Shown here: positions 1 to 8,578 of the stretch, piece by piece
Numbering within the stretch: the stretch's first letter is position 1
Layout: the number at the start of each line of letters is the position of its first letter
Source: Mucilaginibacter lacusdianchii
GTDB lineage: Bacteria > Bacteroidota > Bacteroidia > Sphingobacteriales > Sphingobacteriaceae
Reading direction: 5' to 3'
Assembly (NCBI RefSeq): GCF_009770985.1
Contig: NZ_WSRW01000001.1
Location: 1,426,001-1,490,000 of the forward strand
DNA length: 64,000 nt
Notes under the pieces: model-generated
Databases searched by the model: none
Told to the model about the DNA's origin: nothing
The model's input: only the letters and a program-made list of their open reading frames with translations
Program-made: the position numbers and the translations under genes

Positions 1-507
1 TACACCAAATACCACGATGAAGAATGGGGCCGCGAAGTGCATGATGATAAAATTCTGTTTGAATTCCTGGTGCTCGAATCGGCCCAGGCCGGTTTAAGCT
101 GGATTACCATTTTGCGCCGCCGCGATAATTACCGTAAAGCATTTTGCAATTTTGATGTGCAGTCGGTAGCTGCCATGGGGCCGGATGATATGGAACGCTT
201 GATGCAGGACGAGGGTATTATTCGTAACCGGCTTAAAATTACATCTACCATAACCAATGCCCAAAAGTTTATAGCCATACAGCAGCAGTTTGGCTCGTTT
301 AATAAATACTTGTACAGCTTTATGCCGCAGGGTAAACGCATCATTAATGAAACAGGTAGTATACCCGTAAGTACCGAAGTGTCCGATGCCATCAGCAAAG
401 ACTTAAAAAAGCGGGGCTTTAAGTTTTTTGGCACCACTATTTGTTATGCTTTTATGCAGGCTACTGGTATGGTAAATGACCATATTTTGGAGTGTAGTTT
501 CAGATAG
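1..507 (+). CDS. tag: DNA-3-methyladenine glycosylase I, 5'-truncated by window edge
   Basis: Base-excision repair enzyme that removes 3-methyladenine from alkylated DNA. The frame is open from base 1, so the true start lies outside the window; about 15 N-terminal residues seem to be missing compared with the E. coli enzyme. Visible family marks are YHDEEWG right at the edge, LESAQAGLSW with the conserved Glu, and the C-terminal CYAFMQATGMVNDH segment followed by a Cys, which supply zinc ligands in this family. It ends with TAG; no obvious terminator follows, and polA starts 173 bases downstream on the same strand. Assignment is firm. Confidence 0.95.
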   Translation, partial: YTKYHDEEWGREVHDDKILFEFLVLESAQAGLSWITILRRRDNYRKAFCNFDVQSVAAMGPDDMERLMQDEGIIRNRLKITSTITNAQKFIAIQQQFGSFNKYLYSFMPQGKRIINETGSIPVSTEVSDAISKDLKKRGFKFFGTTICYAFMQATGMVNDHILECSFR

Positions 508-594
508 TCTTAACCGGATTTTGAAGAATTTATCTAATTAACAGAATTCTTGTCTGCTCTTTCATATAGACAAACGTTTTATTACCATTAATCC

Positions 595-602
595 TATTTT
601 TG
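595..602 (+). promoter_or_regulatory. Candidate -7 box upstream of polA
   Basis: TATTTTTG matches the Bacteroidota -7 consensus TAnnTTTG and lies 78 nt before the polA start, inside the 173-bp gap after tag. No clear TTTG -33 box is visible at the usual distance, so this is a half-match. Confidence 0.45.
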
Positions 603-680
603 CAATTATTGACCGGTGTTGAGTTCTGATAGTCAATTCTGGACATTCATTAAATTCCGAAAATTCTGGTCAAATACAAT

Positions 681-3491
681 ATGAAGAAATTATTTCTATT
701 AGATGGTATGGCCCTGATGTACCGGGCGCATTTTGCTTTAAGCAAAAACCCGCGGTTTACCTCGGGTGGCCTGAACACATCAGCGGTAATGGGCTTTACC
801 AATACCCTGCTGGATATCATAAAAAAGGAAAATCCTACCCATATGGCCGTGGTATTTGATACCGACGCGCCTACCGAACGCCATACCGACTTTACCGACT
901 ATAAAGCCCACCGCCAGGCCATGCCCGAAGATTTATCGAAGGCAATGCCCTATGTAATTAAGCTGATACTGGGTTTTAATATCCCGGTAATTACATCAGA
1001 TGGTTACGAGGCTGATGACATCATTGGTACGCTGGCTAAAAAAGCTGAGCAAAAAGGCTATCAGGTATATTGCATGACCCCCGATAAGGATTTTGCCCAG
1101 CTGGTGTCCGAAAATATATTTGTGTACAAACCCTCGCGCATGGGAAACGATGTAGAGATTATGGGGGTAAAAGAAGTATGCGAAAAATGGGAAATAAGCG
1201 ATGTGTGCCAGGTAATTGATATTTTAGGCTTGTGGGGCGATGCGGTAGATAACATCCCCGGCATCCCCGGCATTGGCGAAAAAACAGCCAAGCAACTTAT
1301 CAAACAATACGGATCAGTAGAAAATATTATTGCCAATGCGCACGAGCTAAAAGGTAAATTACGTGAAAACGTAGAAACCCATGCGGCGCAGGGCTTACTG
1401 TCAAAAAAGCTGGCTACTATATTGTTGGATGTACCGGTTGAATTGGATGAAGCCGGACTGGAAATGTGTGCACCTAGTCGTGATCTGCTGGAGCCGCTGT
1501 TTGCCGAACTGGAATTCCGTACGCTGGGTCGCCGTGTATTTGGCGATGATTTCAGCATCACCGAATTGCGGGCTTCATCAACCCAAACCGATTTGTTTGG
1601 TAATCCGGTAGCCGGTGCGCCACATACTTTTAGTGTAGAGATTAATGATATTGCCGAGCCCGAAATACAGGTAGCCGCCAAAAGTATTGATAACGTTCCG
1701 CACGAGTATCATTTGACCGATACGCCTGAAAAGCGGGCAGAACTAATTGCCTTGCTGCAGCAGCAAACCGAAATTACATTCGACACCGAAACCACTGGTA
1801 TCGACGCCAACAATTGCGAACTGGTAGGTTTGTCATTTGCCATTAAACCCGGCGAGGCGTGGTATATACCGGTGCCCGATAACTTTGAAGGTGCTAAAGC
1901 CATTGCCGATGAGTTCAAATCGATACTGGAGAACCCGGCTATCAATAAAGTTGGTCAAAACATAAAATACGATATACTGGTGCTGAAATGGTATGGCATA
2001 CAAGTGCAGGGCGCTTTGTTTGATACCATGATGGCGCATTATATTTTAGATCCAGATACCCGCCACGGTATGGATATCCTGTCCGAAAATTACCTGGGTT
2101 ACAAGCCGGTTTCTATCACCGAGCTGATTGGGCCCAAAGGTAAAAAGCAGCTTACCATGCGCGATGTACCAGTAGAAAAGGTGAAAGAGTATGCGGGTGA
2201 AGATGCAGACGTGACCTTGCAATTAAAAGAGGTATTTGAACCCAAACTGCAAGCCGTAGGTGCCGAAGCGTTGCTGAATGAGATTGAACATCCGCTGATT
2301 TATGTACTGGCTGATGTGGAATTTGAAGGTGTAAAGCTGGACGAAGGTACACTGCGCGATTTTTCACTACAGCTGGAAACCGACCTGGGCAAGCTGGAAC
2401 AAACTGTTTATGAAAAAGCGGGCGTTAAATTCAATATATCATCCCCTAAACAGTTAGGCGAGGTGTTGTTCGAAAAGCTGATGCTCGACCCTAAAGCTAA
2501 AAAAACTAAAACCGGCCAATATCAAACCGGCGAGGATGTGCTGTTGGCCTTAGCCGCCAAAAGCGACATTGTACGCGATATCCTGGATTTTCGTCAGATG
2601 CTGAAACTGAAATCGACTTACGTAGACGCTCTGCCGCTGATGGTGAATCCTAAAACTGGCCGTATACATACCTCATATAATCAGGCAGTGGCGGCTACCG
2701 GGCGGTTAAGCTCGCAGAACCCTAACCTGCAAAATATCCCTATTCGTACCGAGCGTGGTCGCGAGGTGCGCAAGGCATTTATTCCGCGTGATGAAAATCA
2801 TATCATCATTTCGGCTGATTACTCGCAGATTGAGTTGCGCATTATTGCCGAAATCAGCAAGGATCCGAGTATGCTCGATGCGTTTTCTAAGAACCTGGAC
2901 ATCCACACCGCTACTGCTGCGGGTGTTTACGGGGTTTCTATAGAAGAGGTAACCGGTGAAATGCGCCGCAATGCCAAAGCGGTAAACTTTGGTATCATCT
3001 ATGGGCAATCATCCTTTGGTTTATCACAAGGTTTGGGTATTTCGCGTAAAGAAGCAACCGAAATTATTGAGCAATATTTTATCAAATACGCCGGCATTCA
3101 AAGTTACATGAGCGAAACCATGAATTTTGCCCGCGAGAATGGTTATGTACAAACACTGAAAGGCCGTCGCCGTTATCTGCGCGATATCAATTCGGCCAAT
3201 GCCACCGTACGTGGTTTTGCCGAACGAAACGCCATCAACGCGCCTATACAAGGTTCGGCAGCAGATATGATCAAAATTGCGATGATTAATATCCATCACG
3301 AACTGAAAGCTCAGAAACTGGATACCCGCATGACCATGCAGGTGCATGATGAGTTGGTGTTTGACGCGCCTAAACACGAGGTAGAAAAAGTAAAGCCTAT
3401 TATAGAGCACCATATGAAGAACGCTATTAAAACCGAAGTGCCTATTGTGGTAGAAATTGGTACAGGCGCTAATTGGCTCGAGGCCCATTAA
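681..3491 (+). CDS. polA: DNA polymerase I
   Basis: 936 residues, full length. It fills gaps in repair and removes Okazaki primers. Order of domains: N-terminal 5'-3' exonuclease/flap nuclease (about 1-290), 3'-5' proofreading exonuclease (about 340-520), family A polymerase (about 530-936). The proofreading site looks intact: FDTETTG near 367, NIKYD, and YAGEDADVT near 500 carry the DEDD acids, unlike the dead domain of Taq-type enzymes. Polymerase motif A DYSQIELRI is near 711, motif B RRNAKAVNFGIIYG near 760, motif C QVHDELVFD near 885. It is transcribed alone and ends at a strong hairpin shared with the convergent DinB-like gene. Confidence 0.98.
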   Translation: MKKLFLLDGMALMYRAHFALSKNPRFTSGGLNTSAVMGFTNTLLDIIKKENPTHMAVVFDTDAPTERHTDFTDYKAHRQAMPEDLSKAMPYVIKLILGFNIPVITSDGYEADDIIGTLAKKAEQKGYQVYCMTPDKDFAQLVSENIFVYKPSRMGNDVEIMGVKEVCEKWEISDVCQVIDILGLWGDAVDNIPGIPGIGEKTAKQLIKQYGSVENIIANAHELKGKLRENVETHAAQGLLSKKLATILLDVPVELDEAGLEMCAPSRDLLEPLFAELEFRTLGRRVFGDDFSITELRASSTQTDLFGNPVAGAPHTFSVEINDIAEPEIQVAAKSIDNVPHEYHLTDTPEKRAELIALLQQQTEITFDTETTGIDANNCELVGLSFAIKPGEAWYIPVPDNFEGAKAIADEFKSILENPAINKVGQNIKYDILVLKWYGIQVQGALFDTMMAHYILDPDTRHGMDILSENYLGYKPVSITELIGPKGKKQLTMRDVPVEKVKEYAGEDADVTLQLKEVFEPKLQAVGAEALLNEIEHPLIYVLADVEFEGVKLDEGTLRDFSLQLETDLGKLEQTVYEKAGVKFNISSPKQLGEVLFEKLMLDPKAKKTKTGQYQTGEDVLLALAAKSDIVRDILDFRQMLKLKSTYVDALPLMVNPKTGRIHTSYNQAVAATGRLSSQNPNLQNIPIRTERGREVRKAFIPRDENHIIISADYSQIELRIIAEISKDPSMLDAFSKNLDIHTATAAGVYGVSIEEVTGEMRRNAKAVNFGIIYGQSSFGLSQGLGISRKEATEIIEQYFIKYAGIQSYMSETMNFARENGYVQTLKGRRRYLRDINSANATVRGFAERNAINAPIQGSAADMIKIAMINIHHELKAQKLDTRMTMQVHDELVFDAPKHEVEKVKPIIEHHMKNAIKTEVPIVVEIGTGANWLEAH

Positions 3492-3521
3492 GCCTTATTA
3501 AGCATTCCATGAAACAAAAGA

Positions 3522-3566
3522 AATAGCCGATTTGCAGTTAACCGCAGATTGGCTATTCCTTTTTTG
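3522..3566 (+). terminator. Rho-independent terminator after polA
   Basis: A 14-bp imperfect stem (AATAGCC... / ...GGCTATT) with an 8-nt loop is followed by a T-run at 3560-3565. The right arm overlaps the last codons of the convergent DinB-like gene. Confidence 0.8.
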
Positions 3567-4122
3567 TATTAAACTCATCGGTAAAGTGTTCCCGGTGCTT
3601 CTCTTTCTGAAATTTTTCGGCGTTATAATTTTCAGATTGGCCTTTTGGAATGGATAACGATTTCCAGTTTTCATTGCACATCATTTTCCCCAAAAACACA
3701 ATTTGCCCAACATGATAAGGGTAATGTGCCAGTTGCCGGTTAATGGCTTCGGTAACAGTATGCCCCATGTTGCGAATATAGATGATCCGGTCTAGATCGT
3801 CTGCCTTTAAACTGTCCAGCGTTTGCATTAAACAGTTCCAGCCCGAGTTCCACAGGTCCAGTAGAGCCTGTCTGTCTGGATGGAATACCTCAAATTCAGC
3901 TTCGCGGTTTCGCCACGCTTTTTCGCCGTCCGACGCAAAAATTTCAGTCCAGCGGGACAGCATGTTACCTGCCAGGTGATTGACAATCATGGCTACACTG
4001 TTGCTTTCGTTGTTGTATTGCCAGTATAGTTGTTCGTCGGTTAACTGTTCAAAGGTTTTTTCACCCAGCATCTTGTAGTAGGCAAATTGCTTTTTAACGC
4101 TTTCCAGGTAATCGTTATTCAT
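3553..4122 (-). CDS. DinB-superfamily (DUF1572-like) protein
   Basis: 189 residues, predicted four-helix-bundle DinB-like protein. The fold's three-His metal site appears as His in MIVNHLAGN and the HYPYH pair in QLAHYPYHVGQIVF. Family members include bacillithiol-dependent transferases and many uncharacterised thiol or stress proteins; the substrate here cannot be read from sequence. The tail after about 160 is charged and probably disordered. Monocistronic, convergent with polA and sharing its terminator. The ATG at 4122 directly precedes a well-conserved N-terminus. Confidence 0.75.
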   Translation of the reverse strand: MNNDYLESVKKQFAYYKMLGEKTFEQLTDEQLYWQYNNESNSVAMIVNHLAGNMLSRWTEIFASDGEKAWRNREAEFEVFHPDRQALLDLWNSGWNCLMQTLDSLKADDLDRIIYIRNMGHTVTEAINRQLAHYPYHVGQIVFLGKMMCNENWKSLSIPKGQSENYNAEKFQKEKHREHFTDEFNTKKE

Positions 4123-4261
4123 GGCTATAAGTGGTTTGTTATGGCTAATTTACTATAAAATAATGTTAAGGCATTAGGTAGTTATTTAACTTTATCACAT
4201 ACTTTTTACGCAATAATTAACACTATAGAAAAACACATTCCAATAGATGTAAGTTGTGTTT

Positions 4262-4285
4262 AGGTAAGTAAACTTTTGCTTACCT
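4262..4285. promoter_or_regulatory. Inverted repeat upstream of glgA
   Basis: Perfect 7-bp arms AGGTAAG and CTTACCT are separated by 10 nt and sit 24 bp before the glgA start. The spacer holds AACTTTTG, one mismatch from the -7 consensus, so the palindrome would overlap the core promoter and could be an operator. Regulator unknown. Confidence 0.35.
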
Positions 4286-4308
4286 TGACCCGACATTACC
4301 TATACTAA

Positions 4309-5730
4309 ATGAGAATTTTTCACCTTGCCGCCGAGTGTTATCCAGTTGCTAAAGTGGGCGGCCTTGCCGATGTGGTAGGCGCCTTACCCAAGTACCAAAA
4401 TCAGGCAGGCCATCAGGCTGCTGTGGTGCTGCCTTATTACAACCGTAAGTTTGTTCAGGAGAGTGAGTTTGATGTTGTTTTCGAAGCATCAAACCTGCTG
4501 GGTACCAAGCGCTATGAATTTGAAATCTGGAAAGAACGTACCAATAAGCTGGGTTTTGAACTGTTTCTGATTTATATACCGGGTTTGCTTGACCGTGAGG
4601 AGGTATACAGTTATCCCGACGAGCGCGAGCAGTTCATCGCCTTTCAGCTGGCTTTTCTGGATTGGATTAACTGGTCGCAGCAAAAGCCCGATCTGATTCA
4701 TTGTCACGATCACCATGTGGGCCTGATTCCGTTTTTGATGAAGCATTCTGCCTTGTACAGAAAACGCCTGTCGGGTGTGCCAGCCGTATTTACCATTCAC
4801 AACGGTCAGTATCATGGTGCTTTCGGGTATGATAAATTTGATTACCTGCCCGAGGTGGACATGAACTATGCCGGTTTGCTGGATTGGGCCGGAGCCATCA
4901 ACCCGCTAGCCAGTGCGGTTAAATGCTGTCATAAATACACGGCGGTATCGCCCAGCTATTTGCACGAACTGGAGCTTCAGTCGAATGGCTTGGAATATTT
5001 GTTCTGGCTTGAAAAGAGTAAAGGCCTGGGCATCATCAATGGTATCGATACCGAGGTGTGGAACCCCGAAGGCGATCCTATGATTGCGGCACCTATTGAC
5101 GCTGATGCGCCCGATGCAGGTAAATTAGCCAACAAAAAAGCGTTGTGCGAGCGTTTTGGTTTATCTCCTGAGCTTCCAATTATTTCATTTATTGGCCGCT
5201 TGGTAACCGAGAAGGGTGCCGATTTATTGCCCGAAGCTATCCAGCATAGCTTGGATAAACATGCCGGTAAGGTGAATTTTGTAATGTTAGGTGCTGGCGA
5301 CAAGGAAACAGAAGCCGCATTAGAAGCACTAAAAGAAAAGTACCCTGATAATTACAAAACCTTTATAGGCTATAACGAAGCACTGGCCCACCTGATTTAT
5401 GCAGGCAGCGACTTTTTACTGATGCCATCCCGCGTGGAACCTTGCGGTCTTAACCAACTGTACGCCCTGCGTTATGGTACCTTACCCATGGTGCGCCGAA
5501 CTGGTGGTTTGATTGATACCGTTGTTGACTTTGGCGACGAAGGCGGCTATGGCATCTGCTTTAACCGCAGCGTGGCAGCCGATATTGAACATGCTGTTGA
5601 CCGGGCTATTGAACTTTATGAGAACCAACCGCATCTACAATTGTTACGTAAACGCATGATGGCGTTAGATTTTTCATGGAACCAATCTGCAAACCAATAT
5701 ATAAACCTATATCAAAGCTTAAACATCTAG
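4309..5730 (+). CDS. glgA: Glycogen synthase, ADP-glucose type
   Basis: 473 residues, GT5 family, usual length. It transfers glucose from ADP-glucose to the growing alpha-1,4-glucan. The ADP-glucose-binding KVGGLADVVGALP lies at residues 15-27, and the C-terminal GT-B domain has the catalytic RVEPCGLNQLYALRYG segment near residue 380 followed by the TGGL loop. Only 4 bases separate it from glgC, so the two consecutive pathway steps are translated from one transcript. No branching enzyme, phosphorylase or debranching gene is nearby, so the rest of the pathway must lie elsewhere. Confidence 0.95.
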   Translation: MRIFHLAAECYPVAKVGGLADVVGALPKYQNQAGHQAAVVLPYYNRKFVQESEFDVVFEASNLLGTKRYEFEIWKERTNKLGFELFLIYIPGLLDREEVYSYPDEREQFIAFQLAFLDWINWSQQKPDLIHCHDHHVGLIPFLMKHSALYRKRLSGVPAVFTIHNGQYHGAFGYDKFDYLPEVDMNYAGLLDWAGAINPLASAVKCCHKYTAVSPSYLHELELQSNGLEYLFWLEKSKGLGIINGIDTEVWNPEGDPMIAAPIDADAPDAGKLANKKALCERFGLSPELPIISFIGRLVTEKGADLLPEAIQHSLDKHAGKVNFVMLGAGDKETEAALEALKEKYPDNYKTFIGYNEALAHLIYAGSDFLLMPSRVEPCGLNQLYALRYGTLPMVRRTGGLIDTVVDFGDEGGYGICFNRSVAADIEHAVDRAIELYENQPHLQLLRKRMMALDFSWNQSANQYINLYQSLNI

Positions 5731-5734
5731 TTAT

Positions 5735-6997
5735 ATGACTTCTAAAGTAATCAGCATCGTACTTGGCGGCGGCCAGGGAACCCGGTTGTTCCCACTTACA
5801 GCCACCCGCTCTAAACCGGCTGTGCCTATTGCCGGTAAGTACCGTTTAGTAGATATTCCGATTTCCAACTGCCTTCATGCCGGCATTGAGCGCATTTTTG
5901 TATTAACGCAGTTTAACTCGGCATCGTTAAATAAGCACATTAAAAACACCTATCACTTTAGCAGCTTCAGTGATGCTTTTGTAGATATCCTGGCGGCCGA
6001 GCAAACGCCATCCAATGTGGGCTGGTTTCAGGGCACGGCCGATGCGGTACGTCAGAGCTTGCATCACCTCGCGGTACATGATTTTGAATATGTATTGATC
6101 CTGTCGGGCGACCAACTGTATCAAATGGATTTTCAGGAAATGATACAGGAACATATAGACCGTGGTGCAGATATCTCTATTGCTACCATACCTGTACATG
6201 CTGATGATGTACCCGGCTTTGGTATTTTGCAAACCAGCGAAGATAAATACATTACCGACTTTGTTGAAAAACCTAAAACCAATTTTGGGCATCTGGCATC
6301 AGAGGTAAGTGAGGAAATGGCCGCAGCCGGCAGGGTGTACCTGGCTTCAATGGGTATATACATCTTTAACCGTAAAACACTGTATGAGTTACTGCAAGGT
6401 AATGATTACCCCGATTTTGGTAAAGAGATTATCCCGCAGTCTATCAAAACCCACAAAGTGCTGAGCTACCAGTATGAAGGTTACTGGACAGATATTGGTA
6501 CTATCCCATCATTTTTTGAGGCCAACATCGGTTTAACAGATGATATTCCGCAGTTTAACCTGTTTGGTAAACATCATATTTATACCCGTGCGCGTATGTT
6601 GCCGCCATCTAAAATATCAGGTACATTATTAGAGCATGCTATAATTTCTGACGGTTGTATCATTAACGCCAGCAAAATTACGCGCTCTATTATAGGCATC
6701 CGTACCCGTATTGGCTTTGATACCGAAATAAACAATTGCTATGTTATGGGAGGCGATAACTACCAAACACTGGAGCAGATTGAAGAAGCCAAAGTAGCTA
6801 ACACGCCTATTATGGGTATTGGCGACCGCTGCTGCATCAAAAATGCAATTCTGGATAAGAATTGCTACATCGGTAACGACGTAACTATTAACTGCGGCGG
6901 TAAGCTAGACGATGGCGATTACGGTGCTTACACTGTGCAGGATGGTGTCGTGGTAGTTAAAAAAAGAGCAGTGATTCCGAACGGGACGGTAATATAA
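5735..6997 (+). CDS. glgC: Glucose-1-phosphate adenylyltransferase
   Basis: 420 residues. It makes ADP-glucose from glucose-1-phosphate and ATP, the committed and normally allosterically controlled step of bacterial glycogen synthesis. N-terminal nucleotidyltransferase signature GGGQGTRLFPLT begins near residue 10, followed by RSKPAVPIAGKYRLVDIPISN; the activator-site-type arginines and lysine sit in this N-terminal region. From about residue 290 a left-handed beta-helix of hexapeptide repeats is visible. It lies 4 bases after glgA and feeds it directly. Confidence 0.96.
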   Translation: MTSKVISIVLGGGQGTRLFPLTATRSKPAVPIAGKYRLVDIPISNCLHAGIERIFVLTQFNSASLNKHIKNTYHFSSFSDAFVDILAAEQTPSNVGWFQGTADAVRQSLHHLAVHDFEYVLILSGDQLYQMDFQEMIQEHIDRGADISIATIPVHADDVPGFGILQTSEDKYITDFVEKPKTNFGHLASEVSEEMAAAGRVYLASMGIYIFNRKTLYELLQGNDYPDFGKEIIPQSIKTHKVLSYQYEGYWTDIGTIPSFFEANIGLTDDIPQFNLFGKHHIYTRARMLPPSKISGTLLEHAIISDGCIINASKITRSIIGIRTRIGFDTEINNCYVMGGDNYQTLEQIEEAKVANTPIMGIGDRCCIKNAILDKNCYIGNDVTINCGGKLDDGDYGAYTVQDGVVVVKKRAVIPNGTVI

Positions 6998-7068
6998 TTT
7001 CGTTTAGCGAAACAAAGGGCTGTTGTGTACTGTTGCTAAGTTACTACTAAACAACAAATTAAACAGCC

Positions 7069-7266
7069 ATGAAAAAAGTACTTTGTATGATTGCATTAGG
7101 TGCAATCTCTTTTGGAAGCGCATTTGCGTATGGTAATCCAGGCATGGTAAAATCAGCAACTATGCAGACAGATACCGTTAAAAAAATGAAAAAGAAAAAC
7201 GGTAAAATGAAAACTAAAAAGAAGACTACCAAAAGTGACACTACTTCTACAACACCAGGTAAGTAG
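7069..7266 (+). CDS. Small secreted lysine-rich protein
   Basis: 65 residues. A signal peptide (about 1-20, ending SAFA) is followed by a short mature chain dominated by Lys, Thr and Ser, with a run of KKMKKKNGKMKTKKK. Function unknown; such small basic exported proteins are common in Bacteroidota. The signal peptide, ATG and dedicated downstream terminator support a real gene rather than a chance frame. Monocistronic, 71 bases after glgC. Confidence 0.7.
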   Translation: MKKVLCMIALGAISFGSAFAYGNPGMVKSATMQTDTVKKMKKKNGKMKTKKKTTKSDTTSTTPGK

Positions 7267-7282
7267 TTTCTAGTAGTTTATT

Positions 7283-7325
7283 AAAGAAAAACGCCTCTGA
7301 TAATTTATCAGAGGCGTTTTTCTTT
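7283..7325. terminator. Bidirectional terminator
   Basis: Perfect 19-bp inverted repeat (core ACGCCTCTGAT / ATCAGAGGCGT) with a 5-nt loop, flanked by A and T runs on both sides. It separates the small secreted gene from the convergent MBL hydrolase and would work on both strands. Confidence 0.9.
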
Positions 7326-7337
7326 TTTTATGGTTAA

Positions 7338-8015
7338 TTATAGTTCTATGCTTTCGCCAATAGCAGGCAGTTTTAAATTTAAACCTGCTTGTTCAAATTT
7401 ATGAACTGCCTCAGCTTTATCAATTTTAATTACCGGGAAGGTATCGTAATGTACGCCAACTACGTTTTTGCAGCCTACAAAATCGGCCGCTTTTACAGCG
7501 TCATCAATACCCATGGTGTAGTTATCGCCAATAGGTAAAATAGCCCAATCCAGGTTCTCATCGGCTAATAACTTCATATCGTAAGTTAAAGCGGTATCGC
7601 CGGCAAAATATACTTTTTTACCTTCTGCATAAATTACAAAGCCTGCCGGTACACCGCCGTAGCTGCCATCAGGCATCGAGCTGGAGTGCAGGGCATATAC
7701 CATTTTTACTTTGCCAAAATCAAAAGTGAAGCTGCCGCCAATATTCATACCATGTGCATCGGCCACACCTTTACCACCTAACCAGCCAGCAATTTCGGCA
7801 ATGCAGATCACTTTAGCGCCGCTGTTTTGCTGAATAGGCAGCAAATCGGCAATATGATCGCCATGTCCGTGCGATACCAGGATATAATCAGGTTTCAGGC
7901 TGTTTACATCAATGTGTTTAGCCAGTTCGTTTGGAGTAATAAACGGATCAAACAGCAGCGTTTTACCGCCAGTCTGAATTTCTACCGTTGAATGTCCGTA
8001 ATAAGTCAGTTTCAT
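7338..8015 (-). CDS. Metal-dependent hydrolase, UPF0173-type MBL fold
   Basis: 225 residues, complete metallo-beta-lactamase fold. The zinc-binding signature SHGHGDH is near residue 49, further ligands come from the GDTALTYD region near residue 140 and the late VGVHYDTFP His. Closest recognisable family is UPF0173/YtkL (L-ascorbate-6-P lactonase-like), whose physiological substrate is generally unknown. Cytoplasmic, no signal peptide. Monocistronic, with the bidirectional hairpin as terminator. Confidence 0.85.
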   Translation of the reverse strand: MKLTYYGHSTVEIQTGGKTLLFDPFITPNELAKHIDVNSLKPDYILVSHGHGDHIADLLPIQQNSGAKVICIAEIAGWLGGKGVADAHGMNIGGSFTFDFGKVKMVYALHSSSMPDGSYGGVPAGFVIYAEGKKVYFAGDTALTYDMKLLADENLDWAILPIGDNYTMGIDDAVKAADFVGCKNVVGVHYDTFPVIKIDKAEAVHKFEQAGLNLKLPAIGESIEL

Positions 8016-8116
8016 AAGTATTGAATCAGTTTAATGTTGTGGAGCCAAAGGTAGTATGCGGCATAGCAAACTATTGTCATAACACCTTAATATGCCACAA
8101 CTGTATATGTAACTTT

Positions 8117-8431
8117 TTACTTGCCAAACATGTCGCCCAAAGCGCCTAAATCGCCAAACATATTTTTGGTCATGGCGGCCATTTCGGTTTGGTTGATATT
8201 GTCGGCTTGCTGCATCGCTTTGTTTACCGCTACTACTAAAAGTTCTTCCAGCTCTTCGCGGTCGGCTTCTTTATAAAAGCTTTCTTCAATGGATACCGAT
8301 TGTAATACCTTGTTGCCATTGGCAGTTACCGTAATTTTACCACCTTCGGCCGTGCCGGTTACGGTGATACCATCCAGGCGTTTTTTCATTTCGCCTGCTT
8401 TTTGCTGTGCTTCAAATATTTTATCAAACAT
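8117..8431 (-). CDS. YbaB/EbfC-family nucleoid-associated protein
   Basis: 104 residues, typical length. YbaB/EbfC proteins are dimeric DNA-binding proteins that associate with the nucleoid and often sit beside dnaX or recR. Visible are the N-terminal helix MFDKIFEAQQKAGEMKKRLDG, the central strand pair (GGKITVTANGNKVLQSVSI) and a C-terminal helix ending in a Gly/Met-rich tail. Here no dnaX or recR is adjacent; the neighbours are unrelated, so its partner genes are elsewhere. Confidence 0.85.
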   Translation of the reverse strand: MFDKIFEAQQKAGEMKKRLDGITVTGTAEGGKITVTANGNKVLQSVSIEESFYKEADREELEELLVVAVNKAMQQADNINQTEMAAMTKNMFGDLGALGDMFGK

Positions 8432-8578
8432 GGTTTTATGTTTTAGTTGAGTTGTTATTAATTAAGTAGGTGAATGGTTAAATTGTTGATTGGTTGAAAT
8501 GCTTTTTGATCAGAGTTAAGTCACCAATAAATATCTATTTACAAATCACCCACTCTCTATTCAACTAATAAACCAGCA

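Noticed and set aside
1061..1681. 206-residue minus-strand frame inside polA
   Set aside because: Lies antisense to the well-conserved polA exonuclease region; composition is that of a shadow frame and no domain is visible.
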